Source: Caldifarciminota bacterium
Lineage (GTDB): Bacteria > Hydrothermota > Hydrothermia > S141-80
Reading direction: 5' to 3'
Length of the DNA stretch: 5,284 bases
Assembly (NCBI GenBank): GCA_015490255.1
Contig: WFYF01000320.1
Span: 1-5,284, forward strand
Shown here: positions 1 through 5,284 of the stretch, piece after piece
Layout of the letters: the number at the start of each line of letters is the position of its first letter
How positions within the stretch are numbered: the stretch's first letter is position 1
Translations under genes and position numbers: made by a program
The notes under the pieces: generated by a model
What the model was told of the DNA's origin: nothing
The model's input: only the letters and a program-made list of their open reading frames with translations
The model's database searches: none

Positions 1-164
1 CAGTGGGCCACACCGAAGATCAGGAAAAGCAGCCAGCCGATGAAAAACAGGTGGAGAAAGGCGGGCCGGAAAGGATAGACCAGGCCTTTCCACGCCCACA
101 GAGTGAGCGCCAGCATCAGATGCACAAAGGCGGTTTTCACATAGAGGCGGACCAGGCGGGGCAT
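1..164 (-). CDS. Integral membrane protein, N-terminal part (runs off window)
   Basis: Only the first 54 codons are visible, and the gene continues beyond position 1. The protein begins MPRLVRLYVKTAFVHLMLAL. It has two hydrophobic segments, about residues 11-30 and 36-53, joined by a short loop with PFRP, so it is an inner-membrane protein. The second segment (HLFFIGWLLFLIFGVAH) resembles the start of small multi-helix membrane proteins, some of them related to haem-copper oxidase subunit I or NnrS, that carry a 'HL...GW...FGVA.WMFP' pattern. That likeness is from memory and not decisive. Histidines at residues 15, 38 and 54 lie in or near the helices and could bind haem or metal, which is speculative. 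The ATG at 164-162 lies one base after the rtcB stop codon, with a purine-rich AAAGGG just upstream inside rtcB. It is therefore probably translated by coupling to rtcB as the third gene of the operon. The function is unknown. Confidence 0.7.
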   Translation of the reverse strand, partial: MPRLVRLYVKTAFVHLMLALTLWAWKGLVYPFRPAFLHLFFIGWLLFLIFGVAH

Positions 165-165
165 T

Positions 166-1623
166 TTACCCTTTCACCACTCCGATGGGCCGCTGGCGGG
201 CCACTTTCCGGGACAGGCCCACCCGGTCCACCACATCCACCACGAGGTCCAGATTCTTATAAGCCTCCGGAATTTCCTCCCGGACGGTGGCATGGGAGGC
301 CGCCCGGATCTTCACCCCGATGGCGGCAAGTTCCTGATAAACGTTCTTGGATCGGGCCATCCGGTCAGCCGCCCGGCGGGAAAGCTGGCGTCCCGCACCG
401 TGGCAGGTGGAACCGAAGCTTTTTTCCATGGAAGCGTGGTGGCCCACCAGAATATAGGATCCCGTGCCCATGCTCCCGGGAATCAGCACGGGCTGGCCGA
501 TGGATCGGTAAATCTCCGGGATGGCGGGATGCCCTGGCGGAAAGGCCCGGGTGGCCCCTTTGCGGTGGACCAGAACCCGGCGTTTCTCGCCGTTCACGGT
601 GTGCTCTTCAATTTTGGCGATGTTGTGGGCCACGTCGTAGATCAGGTGCATGCCCAGAGATTCGGCGGACTTCCCCAGCACCTTCTCAAAGGATTCCCGG
701 ACCCAGTGGGTGATCATCTGCCGGTTGGCCCAGGCGAAGTTGGCCGCGCTGATCATGGCCCCCAGATAATCCCGGGCCTCGGGAGACGGAATGGGAGCAC
801 AGGCAAGCTGGGGATCCGGAACCCGGATGCCGTATTTTGCCATTGCCCGCTTCATGCGTTTGATATAATCATCCGCGATCTGGTGACCGAACCCCCGACT
901 GCCGCAGTGGATCATGATCACCACCTGACCTTCAAACAGCCCCATGGCCTTTGCCGCTTCGGGATGGAAAATGCGCTCCACCACCTGGATTTCCAGAAAG
1001 TGATTGCCCGAGCCCAGGGTGCCGATCTGAGGACGGCCCCGCTCCACGGCACGCTGGGAAACCGCATCCGGGTTGGCCCCGGGCATCTGGCCGTTTTCTT
1101 CCATCCGCAGCAGGTCTTCTTCCCAGCCGTACCCCCTTTCCACCGCCCAGCGGGCCCCTTTCACCATCACCTCCCGAAGTTCTCTGGCCGAGAGGCGCAC
1201 CCTCCCCTTGGCCCCCACACCGGAGGGAACGTTGTGATAGAGAAGATCCAGAATCCGGTCCAGATAGGGCTCAATGTCTCCCCGGGTGAGATCGGTGCGG
1301 ATCATCCGCACGCCGCAGTTGATGTCAAAGCCGATGCCGCCGGGAGAAACCACCCCTTCTTCCATATCCATGGCGGCCACCCCACCGATGGGAAAACCGT
1401 ATCCCCAGTGGATGTCGGGCATGGCGTAAGAGGCCTGAAGAATACCGGGGAGAGTAGCGACATTGGCCACCTGTTCCGGGGCTTTGTCCCTGAGAATATG
1501 CTGCAGCAGCTCTTTTGAAGCGTAGATGATTCCAGGCACCCGCATGCCGGGTTTGTGGTCCTGGGGAATCATCCAGGTGTTCGGGGCAATTTCCTTGATG
1601 GGACCTTTCCATCCTTCAGCCAT
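166..1623 (-). CDS. rtcB: RNA-splicing ligase RtcB (3'-phosphate/5'-OH RNA ligase)
   Basis: RtcB joins RNA 2',3'-cyclic-phosphate or 3'-phosphate ends to 5'-hydroxyl ends in the cytoplasm, using GTP and Mn2+. It serves in RNA repair and, in archaea and animals, tRNA splicing. The product is 485 residues, the length of the long archaeal-type form (about 480) rather than the roughly 408-residue E. coli form. All signature residues are present: D100 and C103 in DINCGVR, N207-H208 in GSGNHF, H239 in HCGSRGFGH, H333 in YDVAHN (metal ligands), the HRKGATRA motif near 353-360, and H408 in CHGAGR, the histidine that becomes guanylylated. The start is the ATG at 1623-1621. It has an AGGAGG 9 nt upstream, and the protein from there (IKEIAPNTWMIP..., MRVPG) matches the usual RtcB N-terminus. 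The frame stays open further upstream to 2058, but that is thioesterase sequence read out of frame. The start overlaps the thioesterase stop by 8 nt. No archease or RtcA cyclase gene is in the window. Confidence 0.97.
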   Translation of the reverse strand: MAEGWKGPIKEIAPNTWMIPQDHKPGMRVPGIIYASKELLQHILRDKAPEQVANVATLPGILQASYAMPDIHWGYGFPIGGVAAMDMEEGVVSPGGIGFDINCGVRMIRTDLTRGDIEPYLDRILDLLYHNVPSGVGAKGRVRLSARELREVMVKGARWAVERGYGWEEDLLRMEENGQMPGANPDAVSQRAVERGRPQIGTLGSGNHFLEIQVVERIFHPEAAKAMGLFEGQVVIMIHCGSRGFGHQIADDYIKRMKRAMAKYGIRVPDPQLACAPIPSPEARDYLGAMISAANFAWANRQMITHWVRESFEKVLGKSAESLGMHLIYDVAHNIAKIEEHTVNGEKRRVLVHRKGATRAFPPGHPAIPEIYRSIGQPVLIPGSMGTGSYILVGHHASMEKSFGSTCHGAGRQLSRRAADRMARSKNVYQELAAIGVKIRAASHATVREEIPEAYKNLDLVVDVVDRVGLSRKVARQRPIGVVKG

Positions 1624-2098
1624 GGCGGCGTTCCTCCTCTTCCACCCTGCGGGCCTTTTCCTGGATGCTGGCCACAAAGGCCTCGTCAAAGAGATGGGGG
1701 GCTTCCACATAGATCCCCCGGGCCACGGCGGCGATTTTGCCGTTGACCGTGAGACGTCCTTCCGCACGGATGCCCCACCGTCCCCGGTCCGTGATGCGGG
1801 CCTCCACCACGACAGGGGTATGAAGGGGCACGGGACGGTGATATTCCACCTCCAGCTGCACGGCCACCACCCGGTGTCCCCGACCCCACACAGCCATGCC
1901 CATGGCCTCATCCAGCACCGCCGCCAGGGCGCCTCCATGGGCAAACCCCGGAGGTCCCTGCTCATGGATGGTGAAGGTGTGTTCGGCCCGGATGGAGCCG
2001 TCTTCCATGAGAAACCAGCGCACCCCCATTCCTTTCGGGTTCTCCGACCCGCAGACAAAGCACGGACCGTGCTCGGGAAACGGAAGGCCCTTCATCAT
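1616..2098 (-). CDS. PaaI-like hotdog-fold thioesterase with N-terminal CxxC
   Basis: This 160-residue protein has the hotdog acyl-CoA thioesterase core. Its key motif is PGFAHGGALAAVLDEAMG at about residues 50-67, with the HGG turn (54-56) and the acidic D63-E64 on the central helix that in PaaI/YbgC-type enzymes positions water for thioester hydrolysis. A beta-strand pattern (VVAVQLEVEYHRPVPLHTPVVVEARI, 77-102) follows, typical of the second half of the fold. The N-terminus has C13-x-x-C16-G in a PCFVCGSENPKGMGVRW stretch, a feature of one branch of this family, where the cysteines may be structural or bind metal. The C-terminus ends in a charged helix (about 143-159). The acyl substrate cannot be told from the sequence. 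It is probably cytoplasmic and multimeric, as is usual for the family. Two ATG codons stand in tandem at the start. The first fits a leaderless transcript, since no Shine-Dalgarno lies at a normal distance. It is the first gene of the rtcB operon and its stop overlaps the rtcB start. Confidence 0.88.
   Translation of the reverse strand: MMKGLPFPEHGPCFVCGSENPKGMGVRWFLMEDGSIRAEHTFTIHEQGPPGFAHGGALAAVLDEAMGMAVWGRGHRVVAVQLEVEYHRPVPLHTPVVVEARITDRGRWGIRAEGRLTVNGKIAAVARGIYVEAPHLFDEAFVASIQEKARRVEEEERRHG
1633..1638 (-). promoter_or_regulatory. Shine-Dalgarno of rtcB
   Basis: On the minus strand AGGAGG is followed by 9 nt (AACGCCGCC) and then ATG. It lies inside the last codons of the thioesterase gene. 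It decides the rtcB start in favour of the 485-residue protein over the much longer open frame. Confidence 0.8.
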
Positions 2099-2104
2099 GC
2101 CTGA

Positions 2105-2133
2105 ATTGTAAGGAATTTGCCCCGTTCTGTCAG
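2105..2133 (-). promoter_or_regulatory. Sigma70-type promoter of the thioesterase-rtcB operon, probably leaderless
   Basis: On the minus strand there is CTGACA (-35, 2133-2128; consensus TTGACA, 5 of 6), a 17-nt spacer and TACAAT (-10, 2110-2105; consensus TATAAT, 5 of 6). The -10 box ends 6 nt before the first ATG (2098), so the expected start of transcription is on the start codon itself. Box quality and ideal spacing make this the strongest promoter candidate in the window. Confidence 0.75.
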
Positions 2134-2140
2134 GAGACAG
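2127..2140. repeat. Perfect inverted repeat CTGTC-AGGA-GACAG, candidate operator
   Basis: Five-base perfect arms with a 4-nt centre cover the -35 box of the minus-strand promoter (2128-2133). A protein bound here would block that promoter. The outer CTGT...ACAG half-sites resemble the proteobacterial LexA box, but the centre is 2 bp too short (CTG-N8-CAG instead of CTG-N10-CAG), so LexA is only a possibility. Arms this short can arise by chance. Confidence 0.35.
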
Positions 2141-2144
2141 CGCG

Positions 2145-2188
2145 TGAAGTTCAGGCAGGCTTCAACGTATGGTTCTGAAGACGGTTCA
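2145..2188. repeat. TGAA/TTCA dyads between and over the -35 boxes, candidate operators
   Basis: Two short dyads are seen. TGAAG-N10-CTTCA (2145-2164) is centred almost midway between the two divergent -35 boxes. TGAA-N5-TTCA (2176-2188) covers the weak -35 position of the plus-strand promoter (2178-2183). The shared TGAA/TTCA half-sites suggest one regulator acting on both operons. This is an inference from short, possibly chance, symmetry. Confidence 0.25.
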
Positions 2189-2206
2189 TTGTCCAGAGTG
2201 TATGAT
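2178..2206 (+). promoter_or_regulatory. Promoter of the recN operon, probably leaderless
   Basis: TATGAT (2201-2206, 5 of 6 to TATAAT) ends 6 nt before the recN ATG at 2213, so transcription should begin at or beside the start codon. At a 17-nt spacing upstream stands AAGACG (2178-2183), which keeps only the GAC core of TTGACA. A weak -35 box could mean that an activator or alternative sigma factor is needed, or simply low basal expression. The AGGA between the -10 box and ATG is only 2 nt from ATG, too close to act as a normal Shine-Dalgarno. Confidence 0.55.
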
Positions 2207-2212
2207 AGGACC

Positions 2213-3832
2213 ATGTTCACCCTGAAGGCGCGGGGGCTTGCCTATTTCGGCGAAGTCACCTGGGAGATTCCGGAGGGGTTCCTTGCTGTCACGGGTGAAA
2301 CAGGGGCGGGGAAATCCCTCCTTGCAGGCAGTCTCCGGTTTGCCCTGGGGGGCGATCTCCCCACCGGGGATCCCCTGGACGCCACCCTGGTGGTGGAGGA
2401 AATCTCCGAAGGCGTACGGCAGATTCTCCGTGCCCACGAACTGCCGGACGAAGCCCCGCTGATCCTTCGCCGGGTGTGGGACCCTGAACGCCGGCGGGGC
2501 AGGGTGTTCATTCAGGACACGCCGGCCACCCTTCGCCTGCTCCGGAAAATCGCGGATTCCCTGGCCCTGTTCCACGAGCAGCAGGAGAATCTGGTGGGGG
2601 ATCCGGAAAAACTTCTTTCGCTGGTGGATGCCTATGCCGGTCTGGAGGCAGAGCGGCGGAAGATCCGGGAGGTGTATGAGGCGCTTTCCCGGGCGCAGCG
2701 GGAACTTCAGACCCTCCGGGAGCGATTTGCGGAAAAGCGCCTCCGGGAGGAGGTTCTGGCCCACGAACGTGCACTCTTTGCAGAACTTCCCGATCCTGAG
2801 GCCTGGAAGGAGATTTCCCGGGAGCTGGATCGGATGGAGCACCTGCAGGAGCTTGCGACCCTTTTGCGGGAAACCGGTTCGGCGATGCAGTCCGGCACCG
2901 ACGCCCTGACGGAAGCCCTTCGCCGGCTGGAGGAGGCGGCGAATCTGGATCCAGGCCTGGTGCCCGCCCGGGACGAGCTTGCCAGGGTGGTGGATCTCCT
3001 GGAGGAGCAGAAGCGGGACCTGGAGCGCTATGCAGACGGACTGGAAATGGACGAAGAGGAGCGGGTCCGGCTTCAAACCATAGGCGAGCGGGTGCGGTCC
3101 CTGATGCTCCGGTATCACACGGATTTTGAAGGCCTCCTCGCGGTGCGGGAACGACTGGAAAAGGAGTGGGAGGAGCTTTCCGGGCTGGAGGCCCGCCTTC
3201 AGGAAGCGGAAACACGGGTGGAGAAACTCTCGGGGACCTATGACCGCTTGGCCGGTGGCCTTACGCAGGCGCGGGAAGCCGTGCTCCCCGAGATCTCCCG
3301 AAAGATTCAGGCACACCTGAAAAAGCTCCGATTGCCCCGGGCCCGGGTGGTCCTGATCCGGGAAGAGGCCCCTCCCGGTCCTTTCGGGAAAGACCGGATT
3401 CATCTGCTTTTCCACGCCCACGGGGATGCCCTCATGGACGCCTCCCGGGCATCAGGCGGCGAGCGGGCCCGCCTTTCTCTCGCGCTGCTTGCCGTGTTCT
3501 CTGGCGAGCTTGCCGTTCCCCTCGTGGTGCTGGACGAGATTGACGCCGCGGTGGGGGGAGACACGGCCCATGCCGTGGGAGAGATGCTCCGGGATCTCGG
3601 AGCCCATCACAGCGTGGTGGCCATCACCCACTGGCCCCAGGTGGCCGCCCGCGCCCGCACTCACCACCGGGTGGTGAAAGAGGAAGGCAAACCCGTGCGG
3701 ATGCGTCTTCAGGTGCTTTCCGGCGAGGATCGCGTGGTGGAAATCGCCCGGATGCTGGGGGATCCCGAAGATCCCGCGGTGCTTCAGGTGGCCCGGGAAC
3801 TTCTGGGAAAGGGGGAGGTCAGGGCGGGATGA
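2213..3832 (+). CDS. recN: DNA repair ATPase RecN (SMC-like)
   Basis: RecN is a cytoplasmic, SMC-like ATPase that helps hold and process broken DNA during RecA-dependent double-strand-break repair. This 539-residue protein, close to the usual 550, shows the full layout. Walker A GETGAGKS is at 28-35. A Q-loop-region motif HEQQENL (121-127) stands in place of the usual HGQHEHQ. The coiled-coil arms are about 140-215 and 255-355, with the RecN-like stretch RYHTDFEGLLAVRERLEKE (300-318). Then come the ABC signature ASGGERARLSLAL (413-425), Walker B LVVLDEID (437-444), the THWPQVAA switch (472-479; usually THLPQVAA) and the typical tail EIARMLGDPEDP...ARELL (510-531). I chose the ATG at 2213 because homology (MFTLKARGLAYFGEV) begins there. 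The frame is open back to a TTG at 2117, but those 32 codons do not look like RecN. The signature SGGERARLS departs from the common SGGELSR, so it is a divergent member. It leads the operon, and its stop overlaps the next start (ATGA). Confidence 0.93.
   Translation: MFTLKARGLAYFGEVTWEIPEGFLAVTGETGAGKSLLAGSLRFALGGDLPTGDPLDATLVVEEISEGVRQILRAHELPDEAPLILRRVWDPERRRGRVFIQDTPATLRLLRKIADSLALFHEQQENLVGDPEKLLSLVDAYAGLEAERRKIREVYEALSRAQRELQTLRERFAEKRLREEVLAHERALFAELPDPEAWKEISRELDRMEHLQELATLLRETGSAMQSGTDALTEALRRLEEAANLDPGLVPARDELARVVDLLEEQKRDLERYADGLEMDEEERVRLQTIGERVRSLMLRYHTDFEGLLAVRERLEKEWEELSGLEARLQEAETRVEKLSGTYDRLAGGLTQAREAVLPEISRKIQAHLKKLRLPRARVVLIREEAPPGPFGKDRIHLLFHAHGDALMDASRASGGERARLSLALLAVFSGELAVPLVVLDEIDAAVGGDTAHAVGEMLRDLGAHHSVVAITHWPQVAARARTHHRVVKEEGKPVRMRLQVLSGEDRVVEIARMLGDPEDPAVLQVARELLGKGEVRAG
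3814..3819 (+). promoter_or_regulatory. Shine-Dalgarno of the CAP-domain gene
   Basis: GGAGGT lies 9 nt before the ATG at 3829, inside the end of recN. It supports an independently initiated but coupled start at the ATGA overlap. Confidence 0.7.
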
Positions 3833-4713
3833 CCCTGCTGCTTCTTCTGGGTCTGTTCAGCCAGGAGGAGGGACGCCGGATTGCCCTGGAAGAGCTGAAT
3901 CGGCTTCGGGAGGCGTACGGATCACCTCCCGTGCGGCTGATCACCACGGGACTTGCTCGCAGGAAAGCCGAAAACCTGATGCGGTGGGGAGTTTTTTCCC
4001 ACTACTCCCCGCAGGGTTATGGCCCGTTTCTCCCGTGGTCCCGGGTGTGGGGGAAAGACGCCTTTGAGGAAAACCTCTATGCCCTCTGGGCAACCGGAAC
4101 TCCGGGACTTCTCTGGCAGGACGGAGGACTGGAAGAGGCGGTCCGGGAGGGTCTCCGGATGATGGTGGAGCGGGATGCACTTGCGTTCTGGCACCACCGG
4201 CGGAGCCTGCTGGATCCCTGCCACACCCACGCCGACGTCGGGGTCGCCGTCAGCCGGGACACCTTTTATCTCGTGGTCTATATGATCACCGCCCGGGTCC
4301 GCTGGACCCTGCGGCCCTCCTGGCGGTTTCCGGAATTTTCCATGGCGGGACGGCTGGATCCGGCTCTGGATCCTGAGTCCCTCCAGATTGTGATTCTCCG
4401 GGACGTGCCTGATCCCGAGCGGGTGAACTGGACCTCCTATGGCCCCGGAGAACCGGTGGCCGGCGTGGGACCCCCGGATCTCTCCCTCCGCTATCGGAAC
4501 CTTCCCACCCTCCCCGCCACGCGGTGGCGGGTGAAGGGCCAGGATGTGGAAATCCGGTTCTCCTGGGAACCCGATGAGCCCGGCGTGTATACGGTGCAGG
4601 TTCAGGCACCTTTCCGGGAGGGAATTCCCTACGAGCCCCGTCCGGGTGAGCGGGAGGTGAAGCGGTGGTGCACCATCCTGTTTTACAGCGTGGAAAAAGG
4701 AGGATACCGTTGA
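3829..4713 (+). CDS. CAP/SCP (YkwD-like) domain protein with beta-rich C-terminal extension
   Basis: The 294-residue product carries a CAP (cysteine-rich secretory, antigen 5, PR-1) domain at about residues 15-156. The visible family pattern is LNRLREAYGSPPV (23-35), FSHYSPQG with H58 (56-63), EENLYA with E81-N82 (80-85), HRRSLLDP with H123-R124 (123-130), then DVGVAVSRDTFYLVVYM (136-152). H58, E81 and H123 match positions of the CAP cavity residues. The bacterial family is extracytoplasmic and its biochemical role is mostly unknown. The N-terminus (MTLLLLLGLF) is a very short hydrophobic stretch, so it may be a minimal signal peptide or anchor, or the true export signal may be weak. Residues about 185-290 look beta-rich (WRVKGQDVEIRFSW..., PGVYTVQVQAPF), perhaps an immunoglobulin-like domain. 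C131 and C281, the only cysteines, could pair if exported. The ATG overlaps the recN stop by 4 nt, and its own stop overlaps the next start. Confidence 0.78.
   Translation: MTLLLLLGLFSQEEGRRIALEELNRLREAYGSPPVRLITTGLARRKAENLMRWGVFSHYSPQGYGPFLPWSRVWGKDAFEENLYALWATGTPGLLWQDGGLEEAVREGLRMMVERDALAFWHHRRSLLDPCHTHADVGVAVSRDTFYLVVYMITARVRWTLRPSWRFPEFSMAGRLDPALDPESLQIVILRDVPDPERVNWTSYGPGEPVAGVGPPDLSLRYRNLPTLPATRWRVKGQDVEIRFSWEPDEPGVYTVQVQAPFREGIPYEPRPGEREVKRWCTILFYSVEKGGYR
4696..4703 (+). promoter_or_regulatory. Shine-Dalgarno selecting a TTG start
   Basis: AAAGGAGG, nearly a perfect anti-16S match, is followed by 6 nt (ATACCG) and TTG at 4710. The TTG overlaps the TGA stop of the upstream gene as TTGA. 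This site makes TTG a better start than the ATG at 4737, which has no such sequence before it. Confidence 0.75.
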
Positions 4714-5039
4714 GCCGGGAGAAGAACTTTCCCGTGATGGCTGCGGTGAGCGTGTCCCCCGTGGGGGAGGGTGCGAGCGTGCGCCGGTTTGTCCGGGCGG
4801 CCCTCCAGGCGCTGGAAAACTTTCCCGACCTTGAGTGGGAAGTGGGGCCCATGTTCACCACCCTGGTGGGCGACAAAAAGCGTGTTCTGGAAGCCATCGT
4901 GGCCATGCAGGAAGCGGTGTTTCGGGAAGGCGCGGTCCGGGTGTCCACGGTGGTCAAAATGGACGAGCGGCGGGACAAACCGATTTCCATTCGGGGAAAA
5001 CTCCAGGGACTGCGGGAGGAGAACCATGGATCGGTTTGA
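4710..5039 (+). CDS. MTH1187/YkoF-type thiamine-binding-like protein (UPF0045/DUF77)
   Basis: This 109-residue protein matches the small ferredoxin-like fold family known from MTH1187 and the YkoF domain. Family landmarks in order are [18 protein letters not shown] (11-28), a first strand and helix; [15 protein letters not shown] (41-55); a helix [20 protein letters not shown] (59-78); and the closing motif [16 protein letters not shown] (83-98), equivalent to the usual DDRRDK...K. Members bind thiamine or related pyrimidines in some cases (YkoF), and others have no proven ligand, so the name is a family call. It is probably a cytoplasmic oligomer. The TTG start gives nine extra residues ahead of the family core, and an alternative ATG at 4737 would give 100 residues, the more common length. 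It overlaps the CAP gene by 4 nt and the CinA-domain gene by 14 nt, so it is co-translated with both. Confidence 0.85.
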   Translation: MSREKNFPVMAAVSVSPVGEGASVRRFVRAALQALENFPDLEWEVGPMFTTLVGDKKRVLEAIVAMQEAVFREGAVRVSTVVKMDERRDKPISIRGKLQGLREENHGSV

Positions 5040-5284
5040 GCGTGCCCGGAAGGTGGGCGAGCTGCTGCTTTCCCGGAGATGGTGGCTGGCCACGGCCGAA
5101 TCCTGCACGGCCGGCCTTCTTGCCGGGGCCATCACGGACGTGCCCGGGAGTTCCCGCTATTTCCTGGGCGGGATCGTGGCCTATGACAACCGGGTGAAGG
5201 AGGCCCTCCTCGGCGTTCCCCGGGCGATCCTTCAGCACTTCGGTGCGGTTTCCGAACCCACCGCCCTCCTTATGGCCCGGGGGG
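5026..5284 (+). CDS. pncC: CinA C-terminal-domain protein, nicotinamide-nucleotide amidase (partial, runs off window)
   Basis: The first 86 codons are visible. They match the stand-alone CinA C-terminal domain (PncC), usually about 160 residues, which deamidates nicotinamide mononucleotide to nicotinic acid mononucleotide in the cytoplasm. NMN is released by NAD-dependent DNA ligase among other reactions, so the enzyme recycles NAD precursors. Seen here are [21 protein letters not shown] (23-43) with the catalytic-type S26, [20 protein letters not shown] (46-65) with conserved Y53 and K58, and [12 protein letters not shown] (73-84). No N-terminal molybdopterin-binding (MoCF) domain precedes it, because the protein starts only about 20 residues before the core. 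Its ATG at 5026 has GGAGG 6 nt upstream inside the preceding gene. CinA-type genes often sit beside recA or competence genes, so company with recN fits a DNA-damage theme. Whether the end is intact cannot be seen. Confidence 0.92.
   Translation, partial: MDRFERARKVGELLLSRRWWLATAESCTAGLLAGAITDVPGSSRYFLGGIVAYDNRVKEALLGVPRAILQHFGAVSEPTALLMARG

Noticed and set aside
292..1518. A 408-codon open frame on the plus strand across rtcB
   Set aside because: It is antisense to a gene with complete RtcB motifs. Long antisense frames are expected in high-GC coding DNA, and its translation shows no recognisable domain.
1624..2058. N-terminal extension of RtcB to 630 residues
   Set aside because: The extra 145 codons are the thioesterase gene read in another frame, with odd composition (rich in W, P and R). 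The internal ATG at 1623 has a good Shine-Dalgarno and matches the family N-terminus.
2127..2188. A true LexA (SOS) box before recN
   Set aside because: CTGT...ACAG has the wrong spacing for the proteobacterial box, and no GAAC-N4-GTTC box of the Gram-positive type is present. It is kept only as unassigned inverted repeats.
2117..2212. RecN extended upstream to a TTG at 2117
   Set aside because: The 32 extra codons do not resemble RecN and would cover the promoter boxes, and no Shine-Dalgarno sits at a normal distance before that TTG.
2186..3421. A 411-codon open frame on the minus strand across recN
   Set aside because: It is antisense to clear RecN coding sequence, has no family motif, and would run into the divergent promoter region.
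2401..4380. Frequent GATCC or GGATCC-like strings on the plus strand
   Set aside because: They fall mostly on Asp-Pro and Ile-Arg/Leu codon pairs in frame and follow codon preference, with irregular spacing. They are not a repeat family.
1..5284. Mobile elements, CRISPR arrays, tRNA or rRNA genes, riboswitches, intrinsic terminators
   Set aside because: No repeat array, transposase or integrase motif, RNA-gene signature or GC stem followed by a T-run was found by eye. Genes are packed edge to edge, leaving room for such elements only in 2099-2212.

Overview
This looks like an ordinary, gene-dense stretch of the chromosome of a high-GC bacterium. Two back-to-back operons diverge from one short intergenic region of about 114 bp. 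I see no mobile element, CRISPR array, RNA gene or convincing terminator. The lineage cannot be named from the sequence alone. High GC, very tight gene packing, a TTG start and first genes that appear to lack a Shine-Dalgarno leader would fit a Deinococcus-Thermus-like, actinobacterial or uncultivated thermophilic group, but this is inference.

Left (minus-strand) operon, transcribed from about 2098 down past position 1. It holds a PaaI-like hotdog thioesterase with an N-terminal CxxC (1616-2098), then the RNA ligase RtcB (166-1623, complete, all metal-binding and guanylylation residues present), then the start of a small-looking membrane protein (1-164, runs off the window). The thioesterase and rtcB overlap by 8 nt. 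The membrane gene starts 1 nt after the rtcB stop. No archease or RtcA gene lies in the window.

Right (plus-strand) operon, from 2213 past the window end. It holds a RecN-type DNA-repair ATPase (2213-3832), a secreted or membrane-anchored CAP/SCP-domain protein with a beta-rich C-terminal extension (3829-4713), a small MTH1187/YkoF-type thiamine-binding-like protein started by TTG (4710-5039), and the first half of a stand-alone CinA C-terminal domain, nicotinamide-nucleotide amidase (5026 to end). Every junction overlaps (4, 4 and 14 nt), so the four genes are almost certainly co-transcribed and translationally coupled.

The most interesting element is the divergent control region (2099-2212). 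Each operon has a -10 hexamer ending exactly 6 nt before the first ATG, which places the predicted transcription start on the A of the start codon in both directions. Most downstream genes have good Shine-Dalgarno sequences, while the two first genes have none at a useful distance. Short inverted repeats overlap or sit between the two -35 boxes and could be operators for shared regulation of an RNA-repair operon and a DNA-repair operon.
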